Shown piece after piece: positions 23,648 to 34,822 of a DNA stretch of 51,544 nucleotides; positions within the stretch are counted from its first letter, which is position 1, and the number at the start of each line of letters is the position of its first letter. The DNA is from Candidatus Tayloriibacteriota bacterium (lineage in GTDB: Bacteria; Patescibacteriota; Minisyncoccia; Phycocordibacterales; SIBU01). The stretch is taken from positions 1 through 51,544 of the forward strand of contig JACPHR010000019.1 in assembly GCA_016188455.1 (NCBI GenBank), read 5' to 3'. The notes below the pieces were generated by a model, which saw only the letters and a list, made by a program, of their open reading frames with translations, was not told the origin of the DNA and searched no databases. The translations under genes and the position numbers were made by a program.

Positions 23648-26356
23648 CTACAAAATTTTACTCAAATATGACCCGGTGTGAGATTGCTTCATCTGCGCCA
23701 CTTCCTCCGGCGTGCCCTTGGCCACCAAATCGCCCCCGGCCTCGCCGCCTTCCGGCCCGCAATCAAGGATGTAATCGGCGGATTTGATGATGTCCAAATT
23801 GTGCTCTATCACCACTACCGTGTTGCCGTGGTCAACCAATTGCTGCAAAATTTCAATGAGCTTCTTCACATCCTCGTAGTGAAGGCCCACCGTCGGCTCA
23901 TCCAAAAGATAAATGGTCTTTTCCAAGTGCCGGCGATACAATTCCGAAGAAATTTTTACCCGCTGGGCTTCGCCGCCGGAAAGCGTCGTGGCCGATTGGC
24001 CTAATTCCAAATAACCCAGGCCTACATCGGCTAAGCTTTTTAGCCGGTCGGCCACAGCCGGAATATCCTGAAAAAACTTCAAGGCCTCTTCAACGGTCAT
24101 ACTGAGCACCTGAAAAATATTTCTCTTTTTGTAGGATACCTCAAGCGTCTCTTTCATAAATCGCTTGCCCACGCAGACTTCGCAGGGCACATAGACCGTC
24201 GGCAGAAAATGCATCTCCACCGCCACCTCGCCGTTGCCTTGGCAGGCTTCGCACCGGCCGCCCTTTACGTTGAAAGAAAAACGGTTGGCTTTCCAGCCCC
24301 GAACCCGCGCTTCCGCCGTTTCGGCAAAAAGGGCGCGGATAAAGGTAAAAGCGCCGGTGTAAGTCGCCGGGTTTGACCTGGGCGTCCGGCCAATCGGGCT
24401 CTGGTCAATCAAAATGGCCCGAGACAGGTACTCCGAACCAGTGAAGCTGGCGCAATTGAAAACTTCGGCTGAGCGATAGCGCCGCTCAAAACGCGCCTGC
24501 AGATTTTTGTAAAGGATTTCATAAAGAAGCGACGATTTGCCCGAGCCGGAAACGCCGGTAACGGCCACCAGTCGGCCGAGGGGAATATCGGCGTTAAAAT
24601 TCTTAATGTTGAAAATTTTGCCGCCGCGGATTTTTAGAGCGCCCTTGTTTTTGTCCCGCCGCCGCTCCGGAACCGCGATTGTTTTCTGGCCGCGCAGGTA
24701 GTCAAGGGTCAGCGATTTGGCCTCGTTTGCCCGGGCGCTTAAAAGTTTTTCCACATAGCCGGAAACCACAATCCTGCCGCCGTGCGCTCCGGCCCCCGGT
24801 CCGATGTCAACCATAAAATCGGAGGAAAGAATGGTTTCCTCATCATGCTCAACCACGATAATGGTGTTGCCGATGTCCCGCAGATGGAGCAGGGTTTTGA
24901 CCAAGCGGGCGTTGTCGCGCGAATGCAGGCCGATGGTCGGCTCGTCCAATACGTAGAGAGCGCCCACCAGACCGGAGCCGAGCTGGGACGCCAGTCTGAT
25001 GCGCTGGGCTTCGCCGCCCGAGAGGGTGTGGGCCCGACGGTCAAGCGCCAGATATTCAATGCCGACGTTAATCATGAAATCAAGCCGCGATTCAATCTCC
25101 TTCAAAACCGCCTTGGCTATTTCCTTGTCCTTGGCGGAAAGTTTCAGCCGGCTGAAAAATTCCCGAGCATTTTGAATGGATAAACCAACCAACTCAGTGA
25201 TATTTTTTCCTGTTTTTTTTCCGCGTTCGTCTGCGGTCCTCCCCAGAACGACATGCAAGGCCTCCTCGCGAAGCCGCGCGCCGCGGCACTTGGGGCAAGG
25301 TTCGTCGCCGAAAAAATGCCTGGTGCCGAGACCGTTGCACTCCGAGCAGGCGCCGTAAGGGGAATTGAAAGAAAAAAGCCGCGGCTCAATCTCAGGATAA
25401 GAAAAGCCGTCGTACGGGCACATGAATTTGGCCGATATCAGGCGCTCGCCCTCCCAAGTTTCCGGTGATGCCGCTTCCGGTGATGTCTTTTGAAAAGTGC
25501 CCCACTCACTCTGTTGTTTTTTCGCCCGTCCTTGTTGAGAAATTTGGGAGGGTGAATCAGTTTGAATTTTAAGCAAGCCCTGCGATTCTTGGAGCGCCCG
25601 TTCCACGGCTTCGCTCAAACGTTCCATCGCCCCGGATTTTCCGCCTTTGAGCTCAGTCAGAAAAAATTCGTCCACCAAAACATCAATGTCGTGCTTCTTG
25701 TTTTTGGCCAGAATAATCTGCTCGCGCAGTTTTTTTATTTGGCCGTCAATTTGCACTGTGCCATAGCCTTTGCCTAAAAGGTCGTAAAGCAGCTGATAGT
25801 ACTCCCCTTTCCGGCCGACGACCAGCGGCGCGAAAATTTTCAGTTTTAAGTTATCAATAGGCACCCCTAAAACAGATTTCGGAAAATCCCTTCGGGCAAC
25901 CGACTTTTCTGAAGTCGTTTTAGCGACCGTTTCAAGAATAGTGCCGATAATTTCTTCGTGCGACAGCTTTTTAATCGGCCGCCCGCAGACCAGGCAATGC
26001 GGCACGCCGACGCGAGCGTAGAGAATCCTCAAATAATCATAAATTTCGGTGATAGTGGCGACGGTTGAGCGGGGGTTGTTGGAGCGGGATTTTTGGTCAA
26101 TGGAAATGGCCGGGGAAAGGCCGACAATCTCGTCCACATCCGGCTTTTGCATCTGCCGAAGAAATTGCCTGGCGTAGGATGAAAGCGACTCCACATAGCG
26201 CCTTTGGCCCTCGGCGAAAATCGTGTCAAAGGCCAAAGACGACTTGCCCGAGCCGGACAAGCCGGTGAACACAATCATTTTATTGCGCGGCATCTCCACC
26301 GTAATATTCTTTAGGTTATGCGTCCTAGCGCCTTTAACTATAAGTTTATTATCCAT
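23648..26356 (-). CDS. uvrA: UvrABC excinuclease subunit A
   Basis: Damage-recognition ATPase with two ABC modules. Walker [13 protein letters not shown] (about 33-44) and [17 protein letters not shown] signatures [12 protein letters not shown] and [12 protein letters not shown]; Walker [10 protein letters not shown] and LDEPTVGLH; zinc modules CPYDGF...CSECNG...CPKC and CEACQGNG...CEVC. 902 residues, slightly short. A low-complexity Gln/Ser/Lys insert (about 265-300) replaces part of the insertion domain, and a short ATCCGCG unit lies at 25218-25245. A recoded partial copy of its 5' end precedes it. No Shine-Dalgarno. Confidence 0.95.
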   Translation of the reverse strand: MDNKLIVKGARTHNLKNITVEMPRNKMIVFTGLSGSGKSSLAFDTIFAEGQRRYVESLSSYARQFLRQMQKPDVDEIVGLSPAISIDQKSRSNNPRSTVATITEIYDYLRILYARVGVPHCLVCGRPIKKLSHEEIIGTILETVAKTTSEKSVARRDFPKSVLGVPIDNLKLKIFAPLVVGRKGEYYQLLYDLLGKGYGTVQIDGQIKKLREQIILAKNKKHDIDVLVDEFFLTELKGGKSGAMERLSEAVERALQESQGLLKIQTDSPSQISQQGRAKKQQSEWGTFQKTSPEAASPETWEGERLISAKFMCPYDGFSYPEIEPRLFSFNSPYGACSECNGLGTRHFFGDEPCPKCRGARLREEALHVVLGRTADERGKKTGKNITELVGLSIQNAREFFSRLKLSAKDKEIAKAVLKEIESRLDFMINVGIEYLALDRRAHTLSGGEAQRIRLASQLGSGLVGALYVLDEPTIGLHSRDNARLVKTLLHLRDIGNTIIVVEHDEETILSSDFMVDIGPGAGAHGGRIVVSGYVEKLLSARANEAKSLTLDYLRGQKTIAVPERRRDKNKGALKIRGGKIFNIKNFNADIPLGRLVAVTGVSGSGKSSLLYEILYKNLQARFERRYRSAEVFNCASFTGSEYLSRAILIDQSPIGRTPRSNPATYTGAFTFIRALFAETAEARVRGWKANRFSFNVKGGRCEACQGNGEVAVEMHFLPTVYVPCEVCVGKRFMKETLEVSYKKRNIFQVLSMTVEEALKFFQDIPAVADRLKSLADVGLGYLELGQSATTLSGGEAQRVKISSELYRRHLEKTIYLLDEPTVGLHYEDVKKLIEILQQLVDHGNTVVVIEHNLDIIKSADYILDCGPEGGEAGGDLVAKGTPEEVAQMKQSHTGSYLSKIL

Positions 26357-26360
26357 AATT

Positions 26361-26456
26361 TTAAGGTTGCTTGCCCCGTAGTAAACATTCTGATGTTTTA
26401 CTACTGGGGTGGGTTCTGGCTCCCTTTACTATAAGTTTGTCGCTTTCGTTTTTCAT
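26361..26456 (-). pseudogene. truncated recoded copy of the uvrA 5' end / 31-codon upstream ORF
   Basis: ATG 26456 encodes [16 protein letters not shown], containing the [10 protein letters not shown] of UvrA residues 4-13. The first three of these ten codons are identical; each of the next seven differs only at its third base. Homology ends where the GTAGTA/TACTAC palindrome starts. The ORF ends with TAA at 26361-26363, four nt before the uvrA ATG, a spacing that would allow termination-reinitiation. Confidence 0.88.
26373..26409. repeat. GTAGTA-type palindromic element upstream of uvrA
   Basis: Minus strand: CCCCAGTAGTAAAACAT-CAGA-ATGTTTACTACGGGGC, one bulged base. The outer arms match those of the ychF element (13098-13139). 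Confidence 0.8.
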
Positions 26457-26564
26457 AAAATTTTATTGCGTCCTTGTTATCGGTTTAGGTACAAAGCGTT
26501 AGCCCCAGGGTTTATCCCTAGGGTGAGGTACGGGCAAAACTATAGCAGAGAGGCCAGTCTAAAA

Positions 26565-26978
26565 TCAAGAGCGTTCCTGCGAATGAGTCCGCAAAACCGT
26601 TTTCAATTCTTCAATGATTTCATCCAACGTAACCGTGGCTTTTATAAGGAAACTATCGGCGCCGAGCTTTTTGCCCTTTTCAATATCGGCTTTCTGTCCG
26701 AGATTGGAAAGAATGATTACCGGGATATTTTTCGTTTTGTCGCTGGCTTTGACGCGCGAAAGCGCTTCAAAACCGTCGAGTCCCGGCAAAAGTATGTCAA
26801 GCAAAATGATGTCCGGCACTTCCTTCTCAAGAAGCGCCAGAGCTTGCTCGCCGTCGGCGGCGTGGAGAAGCTTGCATTTCTCATTTGAAAGCTTGCGGGC
26901 GATAACATCGCTTAAAAATTTGTCATCCTCAACCCACATAACTTTCTTGCCTTCAATTGAGAATTCAGTATGATTCAT
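26565..26978 (-). CDS. single-domain response regulator
   Basis: 138 residues from ATG 26978. Receiver fold: VMWVEDDKFLSD (acidic pair), phospho-acceptor Asp in IILLDILLPGLDG, VIILSNLG (switch) and Lys in FLIKATVTLDEI. No output domain. The ATG is chosen because an extended -10 box ends 6 nt before it, giving a leaderless mRNA; a longer reading from 27023 would include the promoter. It lies between uvrA and uvrB. Confidence 0.88.
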   Translation of the reverse strand: MNHTEFSIEGKKVMWVEDDKFLSDVIARKLSNEKCKLLHAADGEQALALLEKEVPDIILLDILLPGLDGFEALSRVKASDKTKNIPVIILSNLGQKADIEKGKKLGADSFLIKATVTLDEIIEELKTVLRTHSQERS

Positions 26979-26984
26979 CAAAAC

Positions 26985-26993
26985 ATTATAGCA
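26985..26993 (-). promoter_or_regulatory. extended -10 promoter of the second response regulator
   Basis: TGCTATAAT on the minus strand, 6 nt before the ATG; the predicted start is the A of ATG. Confidence 0.55.
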
Positions 26994-27054
26994 TGCTAGC
27001 AAAATCGCATGTGGGGAAGTCAAGTGGTTTCCCCGTTTCTATGTCAAAATATCC

Positions 27055-29220
<2,166 letters not shown>

Positions 29221-29308
29221 GATAAAGAAACTATAGCGCAGTTTCAGGTAAAAAGAAAAACTGCCGGAGAAAATTTCTCAAGCAGTTCCGATGTGCGGGG
29301 GAAAATCC

Positions 29309-29563
29309 CTAAGGGCAAACTTTGATTTTCCACTCTTCCAAGACCGGATTGGCAAGGTTGGTTTTTCCGTCTTTGCAGGCAACATCAATAAGCGCTTCCC
29401 ACTGCTCCGGAGTCCGCGAAGCGTCAACTTCAAACTCCAGAAACCGCCCCAACCGCAAGCTCTCAATGTTGCCGTGGCCCATTTGACGCAAAGCGTCTTT
29501 TACCGCCTTGTCGGCCGGATTCAAGGTCTGCCGTCTGGTTAAAATGGTAACCTGAATTTTCAC
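29309..29563 (-). CDS. purS: phosphoribosylformylglycinamidine synthase subunit PurS
   Basis: 84 residues from GTG 29563 (the frame is open to 29620, but KIQVTIL is the normal PurS start). IQVTILTRRQTLNPADKAVKDALRQMG, the LGRFLEFEVD strand and LANPVLEEWKIKV match PurS, the small subunit that bridges PurL and PurQ in de novo purine synthesis. No purL or purQ is in the window, so this is a lone subunit here. Start codon uncertain; no Shine-Dalgarno. Confidence 0.75.
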   Translation of the reverse strand: MKIQVTILTRRQTLNPADKAVKDALRQMGHGNIESLRLGRFLEFEVDASRTPEQWEALIDVACKDGKTNLANPVLEEWKIKVCP

Positions 29564-29652
29564 GATGAACGGTATTTTTTGAACTGTCCACAATCTAACA
29601 CCGGCATTGGAAACAATCAAGGAACGGGGCTTTACTCCTATGATAGATTAAT

Positions 29653-29680
29653 TTTACAAGGCTTAATCTTGTAAAGCTGG
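29653..29680 (-). terminator. weak hairpin after the cohesin-protein gene
   Basis: TTTACAAG-attaagc-CTTGTAAA on the minus strand, about 15 nt after the stop. AT-rich with only a short following T stretch, so a weak terminator at best. Confidence 0.4.
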
Positions 29681-29692
29681 CGCCGAGCGGTT

Positions 29693-31498
29693 CTATTTGG
29701 GTTTCACCTTGCCGTTTTTTCTGGCCGGCGAAGTGTCCGCTACCTCTTTCGCGATAATGTGCTCGGCCTCGGCCAAGTCGCCGCTAAATCTCTCCAGAAA
29801 CTCCAGTTCCTCACTTGTCAGCGCCCGGGAAGCGCGCACTTTGCGCAGTTTGCGAATGTGGGCGTCAACATCGCCTCGGAGCACCTTAAACGACTGGTGA
29901 AGCACCAAACTCGCCTCCTCGCTCTCCTTTCTCATTGTCCGAGTCAAAGATAGCAGTTTAAACCAGCTCCAAATCCCGGCCGCGGCAATAATCGCAATAC
30001 CGATGAGAAGCGAAAGAGCAATTAGGAAATAGTTGACGATAAAGGTGACCGCATCAGAGAAGAAATGCAACCGAACCGTAACCGCGTACGGTTTGGTTTC
30101 AGGACTGCGCGCTCCCTCGGCGTTCGTGACTCGAACCGTGAAAGTATACTGCCCCACCCAAAGGCGCTTTGAAACAAGGACGCTGAAATCTCCGAGCGAA
30201 TTACTGTTGATTCCGTCCGTTACCACCATAGCGCCGCCCTGACTCACTATAACCTCAACATCCGCATTCGGATAGGTCGTGCCGCGAACGCGCAAAATGT
30301 CTCCAACGGTTAACTCTTCGTTGTAAGAAGTCACTTTAGGCGGCTCAATCCCCACAATTTCAAAATTCTCCTCGGCAGAAGTCACATTTTCGGCGCGGTC
30401 AAAGGCCGACACAAAGACCGTGTATGAACCGGGTTCTAATTTATCAAGCGCATAGGGATTGGCATCAACCGATGCTGAAGTTCGTCTCGGCCCGCCATCG
30501 CCGACTTTAACCTCGTAATGGTCTACGCCAGATGCCTTGTCGGTGGCGTTGAATAGTATGACTGGTTGCGGATTAAGACTTACGGTGCCATGCGGAAACT
30601 TTATGCGAAATTTTTCCGGCGGGGTCTGGTCAATATTCACTTGGAATCGCGTTACCGAACCCCAACCGCTAGAGGTGCGTACCTGAAGCAAAAAATAGAA
30701 TGTGCCGTCAGGAAGATCCTCAACAGTTTTCTCGGTAATCGGCGGGGCATAGCGAATACTTGGCGTTGCTCTCGGGCTCTCGCTAATGATGGTCCGAACC
30801 TCAAGAGCGCCCGCCGGAAGAGTCCACGAAAACTCCGGGGAATTATCCCGATACCATTTTGCCTGGTCGGGATGAGTGGGCGATTGTATCTCCGCCACGC
30901 TTGAAGAACTGCCGGAAAGAGATGACGCGCTTCCCGGAGAAACCGAGGAACGCTCCGCAGGAGAGGAGAGAGTGAACTCGGCGCGCGGCAGACCGGTCAA
31001 GATATTCGTTCCTTTGCCGTCATTGGCCAAAACCGAACCGGAGGAAAAAGCAAGCGTGGCTGAACCGGCCGATTTCACCTTAAAGGTAATCTGCAAGATT
31101 TTTCCGCTTGCTCCCGTAAATCCCGGATTAAGCGCCACACCCTCAAAACTGACCGTACCGTCATTTGAAAAAGACGGTTCCTGCGCCCACAGGTTGATGA
31201 TTGAACCGCTTTTTGATACGGAAATAACTTGCAACTTGTCTCCCGGAAACGAAAGAACGCCTTCAACCGCATTCATGGCCTCCGCGGGACTAGCAACCAC
31301 GATTGAGACCGAAAAAGAGTCGCCAACCTTGAACGCGCCTGAAGAGGGCGAGACGGAAAGCGTCGCGGCAAAAACAGGAGAAGCATATAGAATATAGAAA
31401 ACAGAAAATAGTAAAAGAGTATAAATTTTGGGAGAGATGCCCATTAAACGCTGTCCAGAAACTTTTTCCGGTGATTTTAATTGTGTTTTAGGTGACAT
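29693..31498 (-). CDS. cohesin-domain surface protein with C-terminal membrane anchor
   Basis: 601 residues from ATG 31498, preceded by AGGA; the frame is open upstream but that would overlap the previous gene. Signal peptide ending PVFAA; cohesin-like domain (ATLSVSPSSGAFKVGDSFSV...GFTGASGKILQITFKV, roughly 150 residues); Ser-rich linker; two Ig-like/bacterial repeat domains (DQTPPEKFRI..., GIEPPKVTSYNEELTVGDILRV...). A TM helix near residue 510-535 and an ~80-residue charged cytoplasmic tail follow. The cohesin may bind the dockerin protein encoded at 32863-34581. Confidence 0.75.
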   Translation of the reverse strand: MSPKTQLKSPEKVSGQRLMGISPKIYTLLLFSVFYILYASPVFAATLSVSPSSGAFKVGDSFSVSIVVASPAEAMNAVEGVLSFPGDKLQVISVSKSGSIINLWAQEPSFSNDGTVSFEGVALNPGFTGASGKILQITFKVKSAGSATLAFSSGSVLANDGKGTNILTGLPRAEFTLSSPAERSSVSPGSASSLSGSSSSVAEIQSPTHPDQAKWYRDNSPEFSWTLPAGALEVRTIISESPRATPSIRYAPPITEKTVEDLPDGTFYFLLQVRTSSGWGSVTRFQVNIDQTPPEKFRIKFPHGTVSLNPQPVILFNATDKASGVDHYEVKVGDGGPRRTSASVDANPYALDKLEPGSYTVFVSAFDRAENVTSAEENFEIVGIEPPKVTSYNEELTVGDILRVRGTTYPNADVEVIVSQGGAMVVTDGINSNSLGDFSVLVSKRLWVGQYTFTVRVTNAEGARSPETKPYAVTVRLHFFSDAVTFIVNYFLIALSLLIGIAIIAAAGIWSWFKLLSLTRTMRKESEEASLVLHQSFKVLRGDVDAHIRKLRKVRASRALTSEELEFLERFSGDLAEAEHIIAKEVADTSPARKNGKVKPK

Positions 31499-31508
31499 AC
31501 TCTCGTTC

Positions 31509-32789
31509 CTAAATTCTAATGTGCGGTCGCGCGCAAAAGAACGCAAGCAACAATATAATTATACCCGAGAGAATGAGGGTAAGATACGCGCGGCTATCCA
31601 CAGGAGCGGGCGAAACGAAGGCAACGCGCTCATTGCCCGCTTTGTCCAACGCTTTCACGAAGATAAAGCTCTTCCGGTTTTGGTCGGCAAGCGCTAAGGG
31701 GCTCTCCGCTCTCACCCATTTGCCCTCCGCCGGCAAGGCCAAGCGCGTCTCCTGCGCTTCATAATGGTCAATGCCGGACTTTTTGTCTTGCGTTTCAAAA
31801 ACAACAAAGTATTTGCCGTCCAAAATACTGCTGCTCTTTCCCACCACTGGCGCGAAAATCTCCGGCGGCTCCCGGTCCTCGTCGTAAGACAGCGTCGCGC
31901 GAAGCAAGCGGGAGGATGCTGACTCCTTTCCTCCCCGAACGAGAGAGATTAGCCCTCCTCTCACCTCGGTTGGAAGTGCGCTGCCGGCTCCATCATTTCG
32001 CAGAACTACTCCGTCAACGACGGTAATGGGCGCCTTGCCCTCTGCTACTCCTTCAAAGACAACGAAAAAGAGGGGAATCTTTTCGCCCCAAAGGCCTCCT
32101 GGAATAATCCCTGAAAATGTTATTACGCTCGGCTCTACGGCTTGCGGACGCTCAACCCATAAGCTGACGGCCGATTCCTCATACGTTATGCGATAAGGCG
32201 AGAGGAACCGAGTTGGATACATAACTTTCCCCGAAACGGCATTGGCAGTCTCGCCCTTCGTATCAAGAAAGACGCCGAGTTGAAAAAGCTCGCCTGTTGC
32301 TCCAAAGCTTGTTTTCGGCTCAAGTGAAATTTCTGCGGCAAAAACAGGTGAAGGATTTAGAATATAGAATGTAGAAAATAGGAGGATAAGAAAGAATATA
32401 GAATTTAGAATATAGGATTTAGAATGCTTGCTTTGTGACTTAATCAGGCCGTCAAGCATCTTTCCGATTTCTACAATAGATGCGCCCAATTTTTTATAGT
32501 CGTCATCGTGAAGAAAATTTAGTCTACAAGAGACCTCAATCTGACTTTCTAATTCAGCCGTTGAGGCATAAGCGATGTTGTAGAATTGTAATTTTTCCTT
32601 CTGATGGCCCCTTTTGAAACCCTCCGCTATATTTGAACTGATAGATACCGCCGAACGCCTCATTTGGTTAGTAATGCCGTACAACTCTGATTTGGGAAAT
32701 TTCTCGGTAATGGCATACACGCCCGCGGCCAAATCAAGCGCTTTTTGCCAAACCTTTAGATCTCTAAATGATTTTAATTGTCCCTGCAT
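31509..32789 (-). CDS. four-helix-bundle (S23/IVP-like) domain fused in frame to a cohesin-like surface protein
   Basis: 426 residues. Residues 1-117 are a complete 23S-rRNA-intervening-sequence-type four-helix bundle (FRDLKVWQKALDLAAGVY...YGITNQMRRSAVSISSNIAEGFKRG). Residues about 127-426 are a separate surface protein: signal peptide (FFLILLFSTFYILNPSPVFAA), cohesin-like region (EISLEPKTSFGATGELFQLGVFLDT), Ig-like part and a C-terminal TM. The signal-peptide codons lie within AT-rich TTCTATATTCTAAATCC repeats that have an inverted copy upstream. Probably two genes joined by an element insertion; whether one polypeptide is made is uncertain. Confidence 0.65.
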   Translation of the reverse strand: MQGQLKSFRDLKVWQKALDLAAGVYAITEKFPKSELYGITNQMRRSAVSISSNIAEGFKRGHQKEKLQFYNIAYASTAELESQIEVSCRLNFLHDDDYKKLGASIVEIGKMLDGLIKSQSKHSKSYILNSIFFLILLFSTFYILNPSPVFAAEISLEPKTSFGATGELFQLGVFLDTKGETANAVSGKVMYPTRFLSPYRITYEESAVSLWVERPQAVEPSVITFSGIIPGGLWGEKIPLFFVVFEGVAEGKAPITVVDGVVLRNDGAGSALPTEVRGGLISLVRGGKESASSRLLRATLSYDEDREPPEIFAPVVGKSSSILDGKYFVVFETQDKKSGIDHYEAQETRLALPAEGKWVRAESPLALADQNRKSFIFVKALDKAGNERVAFVSPAPVDSRAYLTLILSGIIILLLAFFCARPHIRI

Positions 32790-32822
32790 AATCCTATATC
32801 CTACATTCTATATTCTAAATCC
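32353..32822. repeat. inverted low-complexity repeats enclosing the four-helix-bundle ORF (1)
   Basis: A 22-bp sequence starting GGATTTAGAATATAGAAT at 32353-32374 has a perfect inverted copy at 32801-32822. Both lie in longer stretches of TAGAATATAGAATT-type units (about 32353-32430 and 32790-32850). They bracket codons 1-117 of the 31509 gene. Confidence 0.85.
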
Positions 32823-32862
32823 TAAATCCTAGATTCTATATTCTCTATCCTTCTTCTCCCCC

Positions 32863-34581
32863 CTACCCCGTCCAATAAAACGCCATAATGCTGAAGTCAA
32901 CCAGATTCACTTTGCCGTCGCCGTTTAAGTCAACATTCTTTGGAGGATTCGGCTTTTTATACCAAAACGCGAGAATGGAGTAATCAATGAGATTAACCTT
33001 CCCGTCACTGTTCACATCTTCCTTAAGTTTGACCGACTTTTTGGGAGACGTTACTTTGGCGAGCACGGTCTTTGTCCCGACCTTAAACGCCACGCTCTTT
33101 CCAAAAGCGCTAATTTCGTTTGCTTTTGCGGCCTTGGCTTTGGTGAGATGGTCTCCAAAGTCAAGCGCGGCCGTATCAAAATTATAGAGATACGAACCGT
33201 CCTTGTCTGTCGCCACCTTGCCGAAAAATTCCTCGTCCGAATTGACGGCAATGGTAACCTCGGAGTTCGGAGCGCTCACGCCAAAAATAGCCAGGTTCTC
33301 GCCGCGTTTAACTTCGGTTTTATCCACCGCGATGGTCGGCGCTATAAAAATGCCGCCCATCTCAACCGTAACGCCCGAAGTTACCGTCACCGGAAAAGTA
33401 AAAAGCGACGACCTCCTTCCCTGACCGTCTTCAGAATAAACCCCAAAAATATAGCCGCCCGCGGAAATCCCTGAAACCGCCACCCTGAAATTCGCCGCCG
33501 GGTCGGCAAGAGTTTGTGCCGCGATTTGCGCGTCTTTCAGAATTGTCACTTTCATCCCCGGATAGGCGCGACCGGAAAAGACAACGCTCGTTACCGGGGC
33601 GATGTAACCGCCCCCTCCGCCTCCACCGCCTCCGCCTCCTCCCCCGCTACTGCTTGATGATAAAGAGGGGGTTGGAACAGGAGCCGGAGCCGTACCCATG
33701 ACCGTAAAGGTGCTGAAATGCGTTGAACTGAAAGTTACTTTGTTCTGTGTGGTATCAACAGTGCTTCCGCTTATAAGCTGCCAGGCGGAACCATCCCACC
33801 GGTAGGCGCCCAAGGTGCTCTCGTCAATGCCGCTTATGTCGTCGTCCGTGTAATAAAAGGTAATGATGGCAGGTTCACTTAGGGTCGTGATGGCGCTGTT
33901 GTCGGAGTACTTCCTAAATGACGCTTCAAACCAGGTGTTGGCGGCGAGCTTGCCGCTCGGCAGCGGTCTGCCGGAGAGCGCCGCGCTCCTCGGTATCCCC
34001 TGCATGTTCATGAAGTACCGTTCGCCGGTCCCGATGATATTTGGCGGGAGAATCATCTCATGTCTCGTCCCGTTTGGGTTCAAAATGGCGGAGGTTGACG
34101 CCGTGCCAGGGTCAAAATCCAGCGCCCGCACGGCATACACATTCGCCGTTGGCACGGCCGAGAACTCGGTTGATGTCGCGACGACAAAACCGGAAGAATT
34201 CTTCACCCGAACAACGAAATAGTATCTGGTGCCATTCGTAAGGTTCGGAAAGGAAGAAGCAGTGGTACTTCCCATGACCGTGAAAACATAAGGTCCGCCG
34301 CTTGAAAGCGCGCGTCCGACTTCATAATGATTAAAGAAAATACCGGAGGAGGTACTGGTTGCCGGCGCCCAAAACATCCAGATCTCCGCGTTCCCCGGAA
34401 AGATTTGAGGAATGGGCGGCGCGGCAAGAGGCGGCGGCACTACGGTCACATATATCGCGGTGCTTTGATTTCCGGCGTATGCGGTAAAAGCAAAAAAAAG
34501 CGCGCCGCACCAAAATGCCGTCAATAAAAAACAGAACGGAGCACCCGCAACCCGCTTTTTCGTTCGGTTTCTCTCATTCAT
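32863..34581 (-). CDS. secreted dockerin-domain protein with fibronectin-III-like domain
   Basis: 572 residues. Signal peptide (about 15-36), fibronectin-III-like domain (about 55-140), a middle domain (about 150-300), then a linker with a run of 13 Gly (about 322-334). Two Ig/bacterial-repeat-like domains follow (VVFSGRAYPGMKVTILKD..., IAVDKTEVKRGENLAIFG...). The C-terminal type I dockerin has two EF-hand-like calcium repeats: VNSDGKVNLIDYSILAFW and DLNGDGKVNLVDFSIMAFY. The natural partner would be a cohesin such as in the 29693 or 31509 products. GAGG is 4 nt before the ATG. Confidence 0.82.
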   Translation of the reverse strand: MNERNRTKKRVAGAPFCFLLTAFWCGALFFAFTAYAGNQSTAIYVTVVPPPLAAPPIPQIFPGNAEIWMFWAPATSTSSGIFFNHYEVGRALSSGGPYVFTVMGSTTASSFPNLTNGTRYYFVVRVKNSSGFVVATSTEFSAVPTANVYAVRALDFDPGTASTSAILNPNGTRHEMILPPNIIGTGERYFMNMQGIPRSAALSGRPLPSGKLAANTWFEASFRKYSDNSAITTLSEPAIITFYYTDDDISGIDESTLGAYRWDGSAWQLISGSTVDTTQNKVTFSSTHFSTFTVMGTAPAPVPTPSLSSSSSGGGGGGGGGGGGGYIAPVTSVVFSGRAYPGMKVTILKDAQIAAQTLADPAANFRVAVSGISAGGYIFGVYSEDGQGRRSSLFTFPVTVTSGVTVEMGGIFIAPTIAVDKTEVKRGENLAIFGVSAPNSEVTIAVNSDEEFFGKVATDKDGSYLYNFDTAALDFGDHLTKAKAAKANEISAFGKSVAFKVGTKTVLAKVTSPKKSVKLKEDVNSDGKVNLIDYSILAFWYKKPNPPKNVDLNGDGKVNLVDFSIMAFYWTG

Positions 34582-34597
34582 CGCCTCTTAATTCTAC

Positions 34598-34822
34598 CTT
34601 ATTGTAACTGCGGAGAATACCCCGAGGCTTTGCCTCGGGGATGAATCCGCAAGTAGTAAGATGGGTCGGCGCCCGCCCGAACGTACCGAGTACGGTAGTT
34701 CGGTACGGGCGGGGAGCCGATTCTTATACAACAAAGTTTGCCCCGATGCCTCGCCTAATACCCCGCCGAGGTACTCCGAGGGAACAGCTTGCTGCGGGGA
34801 TAGGACGAGGCCAAACTTTATT
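34598..34822 (-). repeat. 225-nt three-hairpin structured element, copy 1
   Basis: Minus strand runs AATAAAGTTTGG ... GTTACAATAAG. Hairpin 1 closes AAAGTTTG/CAAACTTT and GCCTCG/CGAGGC. Hairpin 2 closes CCGCCCG/CGGGCGG and TACCGA/TCGGTA. Hairpin 3 is GCGGA-TTCAT-CCCCGAGGC-AAA-GCCTCGGGG-TATTC-TCCGC. It overlaps the stop of the 34818 gene and ends 17 nt before the dockerin-gene ATG; the final TACAAT could be a -10 box for that gene. Copy 2 is at 51081-51309. Confidence 0.85.
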
